The notes under the pieces were generated by a model. It was not told the origin of the DNA. It saw only the letters and a list, made by a program, of their open reading frames with translations, and did no database searches. From Austropuccinia psidii (lineage: Eukaryota > Basidiomycota > Pucciniomycetes > Pucciniales > Sphaerophragmiaceae), in the NCBI GenBank assembly GCA_023105745.1, contig JALGQZ010000001.1, positions 68,032,937 to 68,096,936 of the forward strand: a stretch of 64,000 nucleotides of DNA. The letters are read 5' to 3'. Numbering within the stretch: position 1 is the first letter of the stretch; each line of letters begins with the position of its first letter. Shown in pieces: positions 45,511-56,240 of this stretch. The translations under genes and the position numbers were made by a program.

Positions 45511-46218
45511 TCCCACAGGGGCTCTTCTAAATGAAGGGTTCCTGGCACTCAGTGAAAAGACTTACTTATGGAGGGTTCAACAGAAGTACTCAAAGGATAA
45601 GAGTAATAAGATAAAGTGTAAAATTCCTACTGATAAAGAATGAGCATCGAAAGACATGAAATAAAAGCAAAAGCAATAACAAAGAGGCAACCACAAATAA
45701 TCCTGAATCACTGTTTCAACCTGTTCAAAAAAGAGAAAAGGATTAATAAGGATATGACCACCAGGACTCTTCTGAAAAGGTGAGGGAAGGCTAAGACTAA
45801 CTTAATAATTGATAAAATGATACTTCTGAGTAAGAAATAAAGTAATATTAATAAATAAATCAAATATTTTAAGTAACTGGGGGAAAACCCCCCAGGTGGG
45901 TGAAAGGGGGCTGGTATATGTGAAAAAGTGCCAGCTTGGAGTTTGAGTGTTGAGAACCCATGAATGTATGATGGAGGAATCTGTATTTGAGATTTGAACT
46001 TGTATTGGTGTATCCAATAAAGTTATTTGAATCAATACAAGTATTTGCACCTGTATTGAGGACAGGCCTGTATTTGGTTTTTGCCTGCATTGAGCTGTAT
46101 TGAGGTTTGAAGCTGTATTTTGTGGATCTTCCATGGAATCCCCTTGTTGATTAGGTGTTGGAAGATCTTCAATTGGTAATGATTGGTAATTCCCTGCCCT
46201 GTCTCCATGGCTGTGATA
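45511..46218 (-). mobile_element. Solo LTR of a fourth Gypsy family (D)
   Basis: Read on the minus strand it starts TATCACAGCCATGG, has a U3 full of AATACAG words, 'cacatataccagccccc' and 'gggttttcccccagtt', then 'gtggtcatatccttattaat...aacaggttgaaacagtg', and ends GAGCCCCTGTGGGA. The same layout is found in the C and A LTRs, so it is their relative. Both ends deviate from TG...CA (TA start, GA end). Flanks read TTTCC (45506-45510) and CTTCC (46219-46223), one mismatch. No internal region is attached. A small frame at 45802-46134 is LTR sequence, not a gene. Confidence 0.82.
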
Positions 46219-46223
46219 CTTCC

Positions 46224-47775
46224 TCTGCTTGAAAAATGAAAACCTTTGGTAATAAGTATGAAATTTGGGCTTACATTGCTATTTAGTTATTCTTGGTTTA
46301 ATTTGTGGCTTATTTGGGTATGTAAAACACACCTTAAGGCTCACAAAAGGGAATAACTTTCAAAGAAGGCCATGAAGCTTTAGCATTAAATATGAGCATC
46401 CCTGTGTGTGGAAAAGCTATTGATTCTAATTGATACAAAAGTATGAGAAATGGTACAAGATTAGCTAGAAAAATACTTCAAAATAGCTTATGAATGGTAT
46501 GTTTTGGATAATAAATCAATATAGCTTTAAGATATATCAATTTCACCTTATTTTTGAATATGGAATCACTTTTCATTTGAATTACCTTTCAGATTTCATA
46601 TTAAAAACTCACAAATGTCATGCTACTAACACATAGCTCCTGATATCATACTTCTCATTCTTTTGAAATTGTATCTGTCTTGATTATTCCCACTTTCCTT
46701 TCAATATTCTTACACAAGGCTTTATTTCACACAGGCTTTTTCAAAACATAAATTTAATTCTGTATTTATTTTTATGTTTGTGTTTGGTGATTTGAAGGCA
46801 GGGATTAAATTTTTTCTTAGTGGGTAATTCAAATGAGATATTGAAAATTGACCTGATATTAATTAAATAGCATAAATTACAAGCTTTATATCAAATAATA
46901 AAGTGGAGCAATAAATATACACATTCATCAAAAGTTTGAGCTGACTGCTTGAGAAATGATATATTTCTATAAACATTGCATCAGCCCAAGAGCCTGGCCA
47001 ACCCATTTTCAATATAGTTATATCATTCTAACTCAAAAGCACCTACACATTGATCACAAATCTTTTCTCTACTATCATAGACATCTCCCTGATATCCAGG
47101 ATCTCTATACATGAGAAATTTTGTGCCATCTATGAATATCACATAACATTTGAACCCCTTTTTCAACATAAATTAAGAATTTTTTATCCTCTGTCCATGT
47201 AGCATTTTGAGAGTTCATTTCCAGAATATAAAATTGCTTCTATGACCCTCCTTGAAATAGTAATAAAAGCTCCCATACTAATACCAGTATTTCCTGGCAA
47301 TTCTGAATCTGACCCAAACTTACCATTGGTACCAATTCATTCCTGTATTCAATATTCATGAGGCAATTTTGTATTTTTTTTCATTACTATTTTTTGTTGA
47401 AGACTATTTTGTGTCTAATTTTCTTATAGAAAAACAAACTCCTTCTTTGGAGATTCTCATGCCTTGTTTGCAATCCTTGTCTCACATACTATAAATTAAG
47501 TCAATATAATAAATCTTGGTTATTTTTAATTAACCTGTGCCTTTCATTTTTATTATCATTCCAATAGCTATATGTAAATATAAATCATTCAATCTGAACA
47601 ATGTGGTTCCATTTCCTAAAATCAAGTGATCATCCAAAATAATTCCAATTCCTTAATAAAGTTTTCTCTTTGATATTAAGGGAATTTTCTATATGAAATA
47701 ATGAAGTTTATCAATTTCTTTCCCAAGCTATGACAAGTTTCATATTTTCTAAATTGCTTTTTTTTGAAAGAAAAT
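46224..47775. other. AT-rich spacer, no gene seen
   Basis: About 1.5 kb of AT-rich DNA without protein-like frames, terminal repeats or RNA gene motifs. Confidence 0.55.
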
Positions 47776-47778
47776 AAG

Positions 47779-48056
47779 GATGGTAAAGCCTCAATGCACA
47801 TTAAGCACATATAACCAGTGCATACAGTCAATTATTTCATCCCCTTCTGACCAAATTAACCACAATTTTAGTACTATATACAGCCTAGCACCTGTACCCA
47901 GAATCCCTATTATTTATGTTTTACCACTTGTATTTAGGTTTTTCATTCCTGTGCCACTCCCCGTCCTGATCCTCTGGCTAATAGATACTGTCTTCCAATC
48001 CAAGGTTTGTTGTTCCTGTGCCACTCCTTGTCCTGATCCTCTGTCTTGCCAATCCA
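47779..48056 (+). repeat. Dispersed repeat, copy 1; candidate 5' LTR of the Copia remnant
   Basis: Starts 'atggtaaagcctcaatg' and shares a series of blocks with 53829-54065 ('agcacatataaccagtgcat', 'ccccttctgaccaaattaac', 'gtcctgatcctctggcta', 'cttgccaatcca'). It has an internal duplication around 'ctgtgccactcc(c/t)(c/t)gtcctgatcctctg' (47950-48043). It sits just before Copia gag, where an LTR is expected, but I find no convincing target duplication. Confidence 0.55.
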
Positions 48057-48131
48057 ATACATGACCTTTTTTGAGATTATGAGACCAGATAAGCTCTAAA
48101 AGAATCCTTTATTATCTATTTCTGAAAAAAT

Positions 48132-49090
48132 GGGTGAAGTCACCATAGAGCTCAATGACACCAATTAACTAGACTGGTTCTCTAGTATGGAAGGCATCTT
48201 AACTTTAAAAAGCTATTATGGCCTAGTCACCAACACAGAAACCCCTGAGGAAATTCCTGAACATAAAACCTCTGATCTCCTGAAATTAAATTGCATAGTC
48301 ATACTAGGTAACAAGCTCTACACCAACTCAAAAAGGCACCCAGATACCTTCTAGAAGCTACCTCAGGAGTTTCATCAACCAAAATATATTCAGAACCCAA
48401 CCTCCTACCTCAACAAAAGCTTCTCTACTCACCTTGCCAATGAAAATATAAAATAAAATATGTCTTTTATCCTGGAAAACACTCTCCACCTACAAATCCT
48501 CTTCTCTGGACGTATTATCTCCCCAGAAAATCTCATCAATTCAGTCATTGCTATGTGGGCAATAATAAACTTGCCTGATAGATTCAAAATTACAATGGAA
48601 GTTTGGCTTGGAAAATGTGAGGTAGAAAACAAATCACCTTCCTTAGATGATACCTGGGAATTTATAAGAAATTTTCATCAGCACTGTGAAAACAGAAATG
48701 ATCATTCCAATTAAGCCCTACTAGCCTCAAAAGAAATATTACTAAAAACAAACAAAACAAGAACCAAAACAAGATAAAACTAGATATTACCCCAAATTCT
48801 CCCTGGGCTGGCACAACCCTTTCACCATTCATAATGAAATCGATTGTAGCTTTCTCAAAGGAGACACAAGTGGCCTTGGTCACAAAAGACCTATGCAATA
48901 TCTTATTGCATCTACAAGAAAACACAACTCTAGATTAATCATCTTGAAATCCAGACAAACAACCTCCATGTTTACTACCTTCACCCAAATAACCCAATCA
49001 ATTTATGGTTCCTATTCCTCTGGAATACTAACACTACCCCACTTCTTTCTGAACCTCTCCAATTTCTTCCTTTTCAAAGAGCTTTTTTAA
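48132..49090 (+). pseudogene. gag: Copia gag remnant
   Basis: Starts near MGEVTIELNDTN at 48132, then a Trp and GILTLKSYYGL, as in Copia gag N-termini. A longer intact piece is at 48460-48714 (FILENTLHLQILFSG, WAIINLPDRFKITMEVWLG). Several stops interrupt it. The zinc knuckle and protease that should follow are too decayed to identify. Confidence 0.55.
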
Positions 49091-49399
49091 AATCTTTTTA
49101 TCCTAGGAGCTGTAATGAAATAAACCTACGAGATGCTCACCCACAACAACAAAGGATTCAAGCTCCTTCACCACAACAACAACATACTTTTACTTGGAAC
49201 TTTCAATTCTTGAAACTTTGAATTATCTGATGAAAGAAACCAAGCTTTAGCCTGCTTAATAAGCCTAAATAACACCCTTAGTCACCACCAAAAAGCCGGA
49301 AACCCCTCTGTGGAATATTCAAATAAAATGTTCCCAACCTACAATGCCCCACCTTTTATCTATGTAAAATCATCAAATCACCTTTCAAAGGCATTTTTC

Positions 49400-50145
49400 T
49401 GAAACCTCAATTGCATCTACAATTTATACACACTGACCTATTTGGTCCAGTGAAAATCATGTCAAATTCTGGGTCTAAATACTTCCTCTGAATGGTAGAG
49501 GGTTATAGCAGATGTGTATGGACCACCTTTTTAAAATCTACCTCAGAAACCAGTTTCCATATTCAAAAAATCTGCGATAATATCAAAAATAAATTCAATG
49601 AAATTATTTCTAACCTGTTCTCTGAAAATGGAAGTGAATTGAAAAACAAGCTCAAAACCCACTTCCAGAACAAAGGTATCAGCCACTTTACCACTGCAAC
49701 CTACACACCCCAACAAAACCCCTTCGCCAAAAGGGGAGATTGTACCACCATTATCAAAGCCAGATGCATCCTAAAAGACTCTGGCCTTGTAAAGTCATAT
49801 TGGGCCAAAGTGGTCATACCCACAGCTTATCTGGAGAACATTTCCCCAAAGAATTATCTAAACTACCCTAATCCCTTCCACAAATGGTTCAAAAGAAATC
49901 CCTTGTACCATCTTCTACATCCATTTGGCTGCTTATGCTACTACCTCAATAATAAAATCAAAGGAAAATTATCAGAAAAAGGATCAGAGGGAATACTTTT
50001 AGGATGCAAGGAAGGGAACATAGAATAACAAATTCTTGATAGGAAGACAGGTAATTTCAAAATTACTCACCATGCTAGATTCATTCCTAACATTTTTACC
50101 AAACTATCTATCTCTGATAATGAAACAAATACTCATATACCTTAA
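49400..50145 (+). pseudogene. pol: Copia integrase remnant, catalytic residues lost
   Basis: The order and motifs are those of Ty1/Copia integrase: LHLQFIHTDLFGPVK, then VEGYSRCVWTTFLKS, SENGSELKN and YTPQQNPFAKRG, followed by the Copia-typical HPFGCLCYYL and GSEGILLGC. Usual sequences have DNG in place of ENG and AER in place of AKR, so two of the three catalytic acids are replaced. The long open part is 49492-50028. Confidence 0.75.
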
Positions 50146-50469
50146 CCTACTAAAGACTTAGATCCACAGCCTACTGCGGAAAAACTGAACAATCCCACTT
50201 CTAACGACAACAAAATCTCTAGGGAATCCTTCAAGGAAACACAAATGCCACTTCCCCCAAACCCAAATCCCAACCCTTCCAACAGTGCTCCTATGCTCCT
50301 AGCAAGAAAAAGAGGGACCACTAGAAATGGATCCCTGAAAGCCAATCACCCACAAGTGAAATCCATTGGGGGTTTGGAGATCCTAGCAAAATAATAGAAT
50401 CCAGAAGATTACCTAAACATTTTTCCAATTCTGTTACCGCCCTTAATGACACCAACCCAAAATCCTACC

Positions 50470-51364
50470 AGAAGGCTATAAAGTGTGAGCTGAATCAAAG
50501 ATTGTAAAACACCATCAAGAAGGAATTAGAAAAAATGGAGTATCATTGTGTATGGACACCAACAACCATCAAAGAAGGAATAAATCCACTCTCCACAACC
50601 TGGGTATTCAAGAGAAAGACAGACGGAAATGGTAGCCTTACCAAATTGAAGGCACAACTACACATCCATGGTTCTCAACAAAAAGAAGGAAAAAATTATG
50701 ATTATGTGCTCTCACCTACTTCAAGACTCACGTCTACACAGCTACTACTTTTTCTATGCCATCTCAACAAGTTCACTATCCAACAAATGGATGTGAAATG
50801 TGCATTTTTAAACAGAAAACCAGACAAAGACCTTCACATACTCCAACCTGACAGATCCGATTCCCATAATCCCAAAAAATACTTCATCTTAAATAGATCC
50901 CTCTATGTCCTGAAGCAAAGTCCCCAATGCTGGAATAAGGAGCTCAAAAAGGCCCTAATCTCCATAGTACTTATCCCCTCTCACACAGACCCATGCCTCT
51001 TCTACCCAAGCAACCAAAAGAAACCAATGTAGTTCTTTGTTAATGTAGACAACCTGATTTTTTGAGAATCTTGGAATGACAAATTCAAAACCAAAATTGA
51101 TCAGCATTTTGAAATGGAAGTCCTAGGACAAATTAAATATTTAGAAGGGATCAGAAAAGTCCAACATGAAAACCATATTGACCTCATCCAAGACAAGTTT
51201 ATCAAAATAATAATTGACAAATTCAAACTATCCAACTTCCAATCTACTAAAAGCCCCATACCTGGGAATTTAAAATATTTCAAACACCTACCTGGTAAAA
51301 CCATCCCTCACCCATTCAATTATTGCAGAGAAATCGGATTACTCCAATACCTGGTCCAATGAAC
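50470..51364 (+). pseudogene. pol: Copia reverse transcriptase remnant
   Basis: Frame 50535-51032 carries TTWVFKRKTDGNG, QLHIHGSQQKEGKNYDYVLSP trimmed by decay, IQQMDVKCAFLNRK and LNRSLYVLKQSPQCW. The catalytic YVDD box reads NVDN (about 51045), so polymerase activity is lost. The thumb and connection follow at 51114-51362 (DLIQDKFIKIIIDKF). One stop and one more after LQYLVQ split it. Confidence 0.75.
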
Positions 51365-51896
51365 TAGACCATACTTGAATTTTGCCACATCTTTTCTCTC
51401 TCAGTTCCTTGAAGACCAAAAAGGAATACACTTTAATGCAGTGAAGCACATTCTAGCCTACTTAAACAGCACAAAACACTATGAACTTTGCCTTGGGCAA
51501 AACCAACTCCACCACCAAGACAACCAGATATTTGGATTAACTGACAGAAATTGCGGAGGAAGTGAAGAATTCAAGTCCTTTTCAACATCAATCATCTACC
51601 TTCATGTAACCCTTTGCTGGAGAAGCTACAATCAAAAGGTAGTCACACTCTCCTCACCTGAACCAGGGTCAAATGCACCAACTAAAGGTACCCAAGACCT
51701 GCAATGGAAGAAGAACTTGCTCCCTGAAGCAACTAACCAACAATTTAAGCTTATTCTTTTTACAAATAACCAAAGTATTATAGAAATAGCTTCTAACCAT
51801 GTATACAGCTTTGAACCTTTGAGATATGACCACATACCCAAAAAGGTCACAAGAAGTATTGAAAATAATTACCTTAAAACTACAGAAATGCCATAA
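51365..51896 (+). pseudogene. pol: Copia RNase H remnant
   Basis: Continues in frame from the RT part. HFNAVKHILAYLNST, WRSYNQKVVTLSSPE and DHIPKKV match the Copia C-terminal layout, where the second usually reads W.S.KQ..VA.SS.EAE. The final conserved IPT.EM..D end is degraded. Confidence 0.7.
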
Positions 51897-53828
51897 ATAG
51901 CCATAAAACTTGGTTTAACTTAAACACAAATGAATAAACATGTGAAATAAATTATACCATTGGATTTCCCATGGTAAAATACACATATACCATTTTTATG
52001 GCATATCTGTAAAGTCAATATTTAATGAGTTATAAGTAATAATACCTTATAAAAAACATAAATCCTTAATTTTATCAAATACCAATGTAGCAAAATGTAA
52101 AATAGATGGTACCATTGGAATTTCCATAAACTTCCACACATAAAACAATTAAGAAGCTAATCTCCAAAGTCAATACTTAAGGAGTTAAGCTGAATATATG
52201 CACTTTTTTGGTCAACGCATATATTCAAGGATTTTAGCTAATATCTTTTGAAATATGCATGATAGAGTTATGAACCAAAAATAAAGTCATCACGTAGTTA
52301 CTGTAGTAATACAGAAGTTAACTTTATTTCACAAGTTATAAACAAGGTTAAAACCTGTAAGGGATTATTGATTAAAATCAATAGAGCTGTTGACCACTTT
52401 GTTGTGAAAGTGGTCCAAACTTAAAAAAAAGTGGACAGTTGGATTCTACTAGTTCATTCGTGAAGAATGATTTATTTTTTATTCTAATATTCAAGGTATA
52501 ACCCCTTGAAATCATGGTTTGAACTTTAAAATATTAAATTTCAACAGAAAAGATGAGTTACAAGAAAAAACATCAAAAAGAGAGTTTTAATGATGTAATG
52601 AAATTCTCAGGGCAGCATAATGAGGTTATTCCAAGCTATTATAATTCACTCTCTGAATTTCTGTAGCATCTAAAACTTAAAAGTTATTAAGGATCAAAGT
52701 TTGAGCTTAATTTGATCATTTATGATCACTCACTGTAACTTTAAATTACGTTTAACAGTCATATGAGTGATAAAATTGGTGAATACTATTAGTTTATGAT
52801 TAAAACTAATAAAGTCCACAAAATTTGGGGTTCTGACAAGCCTTGAAGTCACCAAACTTAGAGTTATAGTGATAACTCTAAATAATGGCGTAATAATGAG
52901 AAAATATGGTTTGATCATGATGTAATCATCACCAAACCTTAAAATATTGATCAACTCCAGTGGATATGATCAGTGCATGTCTACTAGAAGCCTTTTGAAC
53001 TATAGGAGGAAGGAATTTAATATAAATAGAGCTCTTTTTACTCTATTTCCCCCTCAGACACTTACAAAACATTAAATGATTAAATAAAAAGGTAATTTCT
53101 TAATTCTTTATATATAAAGCTTTTATATTATTAAACACCAAAGGTAATCTTATAATAATTTTCATCTTTGACGTGATTATTGCAATTATTTAATTGTTTT
53201 GTTTAAATTTCTCTTAAAAAACCTCAATTCCACATAAAATCAAGAAAATTTGTAATTTCTCTTGAATTGTATTGTAATTACAATTTAAATAAGTTCTATT
53301 TACATTTCTAGGTGTAAAATTATCCAAAATTATTATATTAAGCATTAAAAGTAGGTTATAGCTCTTATTATAATAATTTTCTCTATTATTACTTTAATAA
53401 TTCTATAATTAATATAAATAGTATTTATATTAATTTATAACTTTAATATTAGTAATATTATTGTTATTAATTGTTTTTTATTAATAAAAAACAATTTTTT
53501 TACGCCTTTATTATTTTTTGGTAACAATAATAAAGTGCTTTTAAATATATTAATTATCTTATATTAATATATTTATTTAATAATATAATTATTTTACGCC
53601 ATAATTATAATAATTCTTTATTATTATAATTATTTTTATTTTATTTATTACATTTATAAGGACATTCATAGTACAATAAGTAAAATATTAGTAATTTTTA
53701 CTTATTGTTTCATAGTCAAACCTTACATGGATCATGAACATAAACTTAATGGATAAATACATTACTCGTGAGCCAGTTTTTAGATTGCAATGATCTAAAA
53801 AATCCATGGTATTGAACCCCACTAATGC
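51897..53828. other. AT-rich region; possible LTR-like segment
   Basis: No coding frames. A perfect hairpin (GACCACTTT, 6-base loop, AAAGTGGTC) lies at 52392-52415 directly after TGTT. A TATA-like 'aatataaatag' near 53019 is followed by a pyrimidine-rich 'tttccccctcag'. These could mark a Copia-type LTR beginning TGTTGACCAC at 52389, but I cannot find its other copy or a target duplication. Confidence 0.35.
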
Positions 53829-54065
53829 AAATGGTAAAGCCTCAACTGACATCAAGCACATATAACCAGTGCATAAAATCAATGATGTAATCCCCTTCTG
53901 ACCAAATTAACCACCATTGTATTAATATATATAGCCTAGCTCCTGTACCTATAATCCCTATAATATATTTTTTTACCACTCCTATTTAGGTTTGTTGTGC
54001 CTTTGCCACCCCTTGTCCTGATCCTCTGGCTAAGACATATACTGTCTTGCCAATCCAAGATGTGA
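53829..54065 (+). repeat. Dispersed repeat, copy 2; candidate 3' LTR of the Copia remnant
   Basis: Same repeat as 47779-48056 in the same orientation, without the internal duplication. It lies about 1.9 kb beyond the RNase H end, which is far for a 3' LTR unless something inserted between. An independent short interspersed repeat is equally possible. Confidence 0.5.
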
Positions 54066-54223
54066 CTATTTTCTTTTAGTTTTTGGCAAGAATTTCAACT
54101 AAATAATACATGAAAGAATTTTTTTAAAAAAAAACATTGTTGTGCCTATGCATGTTTTTTTTTCTTACATTCACAGAAAACTTTAATATTGTAAAATCAT
54201 GACAAAATTATGTTCCATAAGCC

Positions 54224-54228
54224 CTTTC
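54224..54228. repeat. Left target-site duplication (CTTTC) of the TRIM
   Basis: CTTTC directly precedes TGTCACATGG. It is repeated at 54693-54697 after the last base of the second terminal repeat. Confidence 0.9.
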
Positions 54229-54345
54229 TGTCACATGGTGGAATGGGATCTACAACTTGCCAGTATCAATTGGTCTTTCAACTGGTTTAATAGCCTTTTC
54301 GGCAAGAGTTCCCTTTGCTGAGGTCTGGCAGACAGCATCGTGACA
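54229..54345 (+). repeat. TRIM terminal repeat 1 (117 bp)
   Basis: Aligned with 54576-54692 without gaps. The roughly ten substitutions seen by eye make the insertion older than element C. Confidence 0.88.
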
Positions 54346-54575
54346 ATAAACCGCTTACCAACATCATGGGTTTGATTCCAGTGGGAGACAAGAGGAGGTC
54401 TCAATCAAACAACCAGAAATTCCTGGGTTTTCCACCCCATTGGTGTACAAGGTTTCTGCCCCTTGGGGGTTCCTTGTAGGCTCCTGTTGTGACTAATGTA
54501 GCTCCAAGAGGGTGACATGGGTAATACCATCAGTTACATGGACTTTGGGATGCAGTGCTCTAAACCCAGGGGTAC

Positions 54576-54692
54576 TGTCACATGGTGGAATGCAATCTAC
54601 AATTTGCCAATATTAATTGGTCTTTCAACAGGTTTAATAGCCTTTTCAGCAAGAGTTCCCGTTGCTGAGGTCTGGAAGACATCATTGTGACA
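54576..54692 (+). repeat. TRIM terminal repeat 2 (117 bp)
   Basis: Second terminal repeat, TGTCACATGG to GTGACA. CTTTC follows directly. Confidence 0.88.
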
Positions 54693-54697
54693 CTTTC

Positions 54698-56240
54698 ATA
54701 AGCTGACTCATATAGACACTTTGATATCAAAATTGGTTCTCACATCAGCTTAAAAAATTTTCTCATAATTCAATGGGTTTGAACTTAATTAATTCAAAAA
54801 TAAATTAAATTAAATCATAATTAAATATTTAATGATTAATTATTATTTTTTATATATTTTTTCATTTTGAAAAAACTTTTCAATTCTTTTTCTTTTTCTT
54901 TTTTTTTTTTTAAAAAAAAAAACTATGTACTTGTGTTGAAGAGATAGACCTCTTCTTAGACAATATGCACTCATAATTAATACAAGATAAAAAATCTATC
55001 TCCACCTGTTACCAGATGGAAGCGTTAGATTCTCTTCCTAACTTATTTATTCAATAATCATGTTAACATAAACAGAGTCAATCATGATTGTTACAATTCT
55101 TCATCGACTCTAATACAATTTTTTACCTTGAAATCTTACTAGATGTGCTATCATTCTTTTTTGTCATTGTTTTTCCTCCTTGCTTCTTCTAAGTTAAGTT
55201 ATTAATACCCTATTATCGAGTTATCTTGATAAGAACCTTTTGAATTTTTTCTTTTCTTTTTCTTATTAATATTCATTAATTAACAGTAAATTAATACTAG
55301 TGAAATTCATCAAAACTTATCAATTTATTTAAATAAAAGGTTTTTTTTAAAAAAAAATTATTTCATTTAATCAAAATTTTAATAAAACTTAATTTTATTA
55401 TTATCTTAATTTTTTTAAATTTTTAATATTTCAATTTAATAATTTTAATTAAAATTTGGTAATCTTTTCTTTTCTTTTCTTTTTCTGATTAGATTTTATC
55501 TCTTCAGCTCTTTGTTTTCGTTTTGATGGACCCAAATAATAATCATAATTTTTCAAGATTTCTAGTATAAAATTTAGAGCGCATACTGATTGAATTTTCA
55601 AAAAAACTTGAGGGAGAACAAAAATAATTATTTCTTAAACTAAATGAATCAAATGAATACAAAAAATAGTGATATCTATAAACATATTTATTTGTTATAT
55701 ACATTGTAAAATATTACTCTAAATTTTTTGTTGAGAAATATATATGTATATACGTATGTCTATTATTTGTTTAAGTTCCATGGGTTCTGTAGGATATTCA
55801 AATATCTGAACGATTCTGAGTTCAGCATCAAGGTATGAGATTTATTTTCACTTGAATAATCGTGTTTGTTAGTAAAATGTTATAATAATCGCTATTTTAT
55901 TGAAGTTCATTGTCGAAGAATACAAGTAGGGTCGTCGTTTGTAACTTCATCTCCATTTAAAAAGTCGATTGCTTGTTCTTGTGTTGCCTCATCACCTAGT
56001 AATAATCTAAAGTCTTCCAATTTATTAGTGTTGCTTTCCCTGTTACCATTCAAAAAAATGACAAAGGCTTTAGTTTTCAACGATTAAAAAAAACTCTCTG
56101 CTGTTCGGTGTGACTTATTGAACTCCATGAAGCTTACGGGGCTTTTTCAACTTTGACAACTTCAAACTGCCACACCCAATAAAGCACGAGGAGAATTGTA
56201 TAGACCAAACCCGTTGAGAAAAGAATAAAACAGAAATGCT
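54698..56240. other. AT-rich spacer downstream of the GH26 gene
   Basis: Very AT-rich, with long T and A runs (for example near 54900 and 55345). A short plus-strand frame at 55866-56087 has no similarity I recognise. Confidence 0.5.

Larger units (their letters stand above)
54229..54692 (+). mobile_element. TRIM-like miniature retroelement, 464 bp
   Basis: Two direct terminal repeats of 117 bp (54229-54345 and 54576-54692) begin TGTCACATGG and end GTGACA, so they have TG...CA ends. Between them are 230 bp without coding capacity. A purine-rich AGGGGTAC sits just before the second repeat, in polypurine-tract position and like GGGGGTAC of family A. CTTTC duplications flank the element. Such elements (terminal-repeat retrotransposons in miniature) move with the enzymes of full elements. 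The orientation is given by the tract. The inner segment also has a GGTTTGATTCC word resembling a Pol III B box (about 54369-54379). Confidence 0.85.

Noticed and set aside
53805..53822. TGGTATTGAACCCC as a primer-binding site after an LTR
   Set aside because: It starts TGGTA like a tRNA-complementary site, but the following bases do not match a tRNA 3' end I can name, and no LTR boundary is established just before it.
54346..54575. A functional tRNA gene inside the TRIM
   Set aside because: Only a B-box-like GGTTTGATTCC is present. I could not pair a T-stem, anticodon arm or acceptor stem.
55866..56087. Plus-strand 73-codon frame downstream of GH26
   Set aside because: No similarity, serine-rich composition in AT-rich DNA, and no supporting signals.
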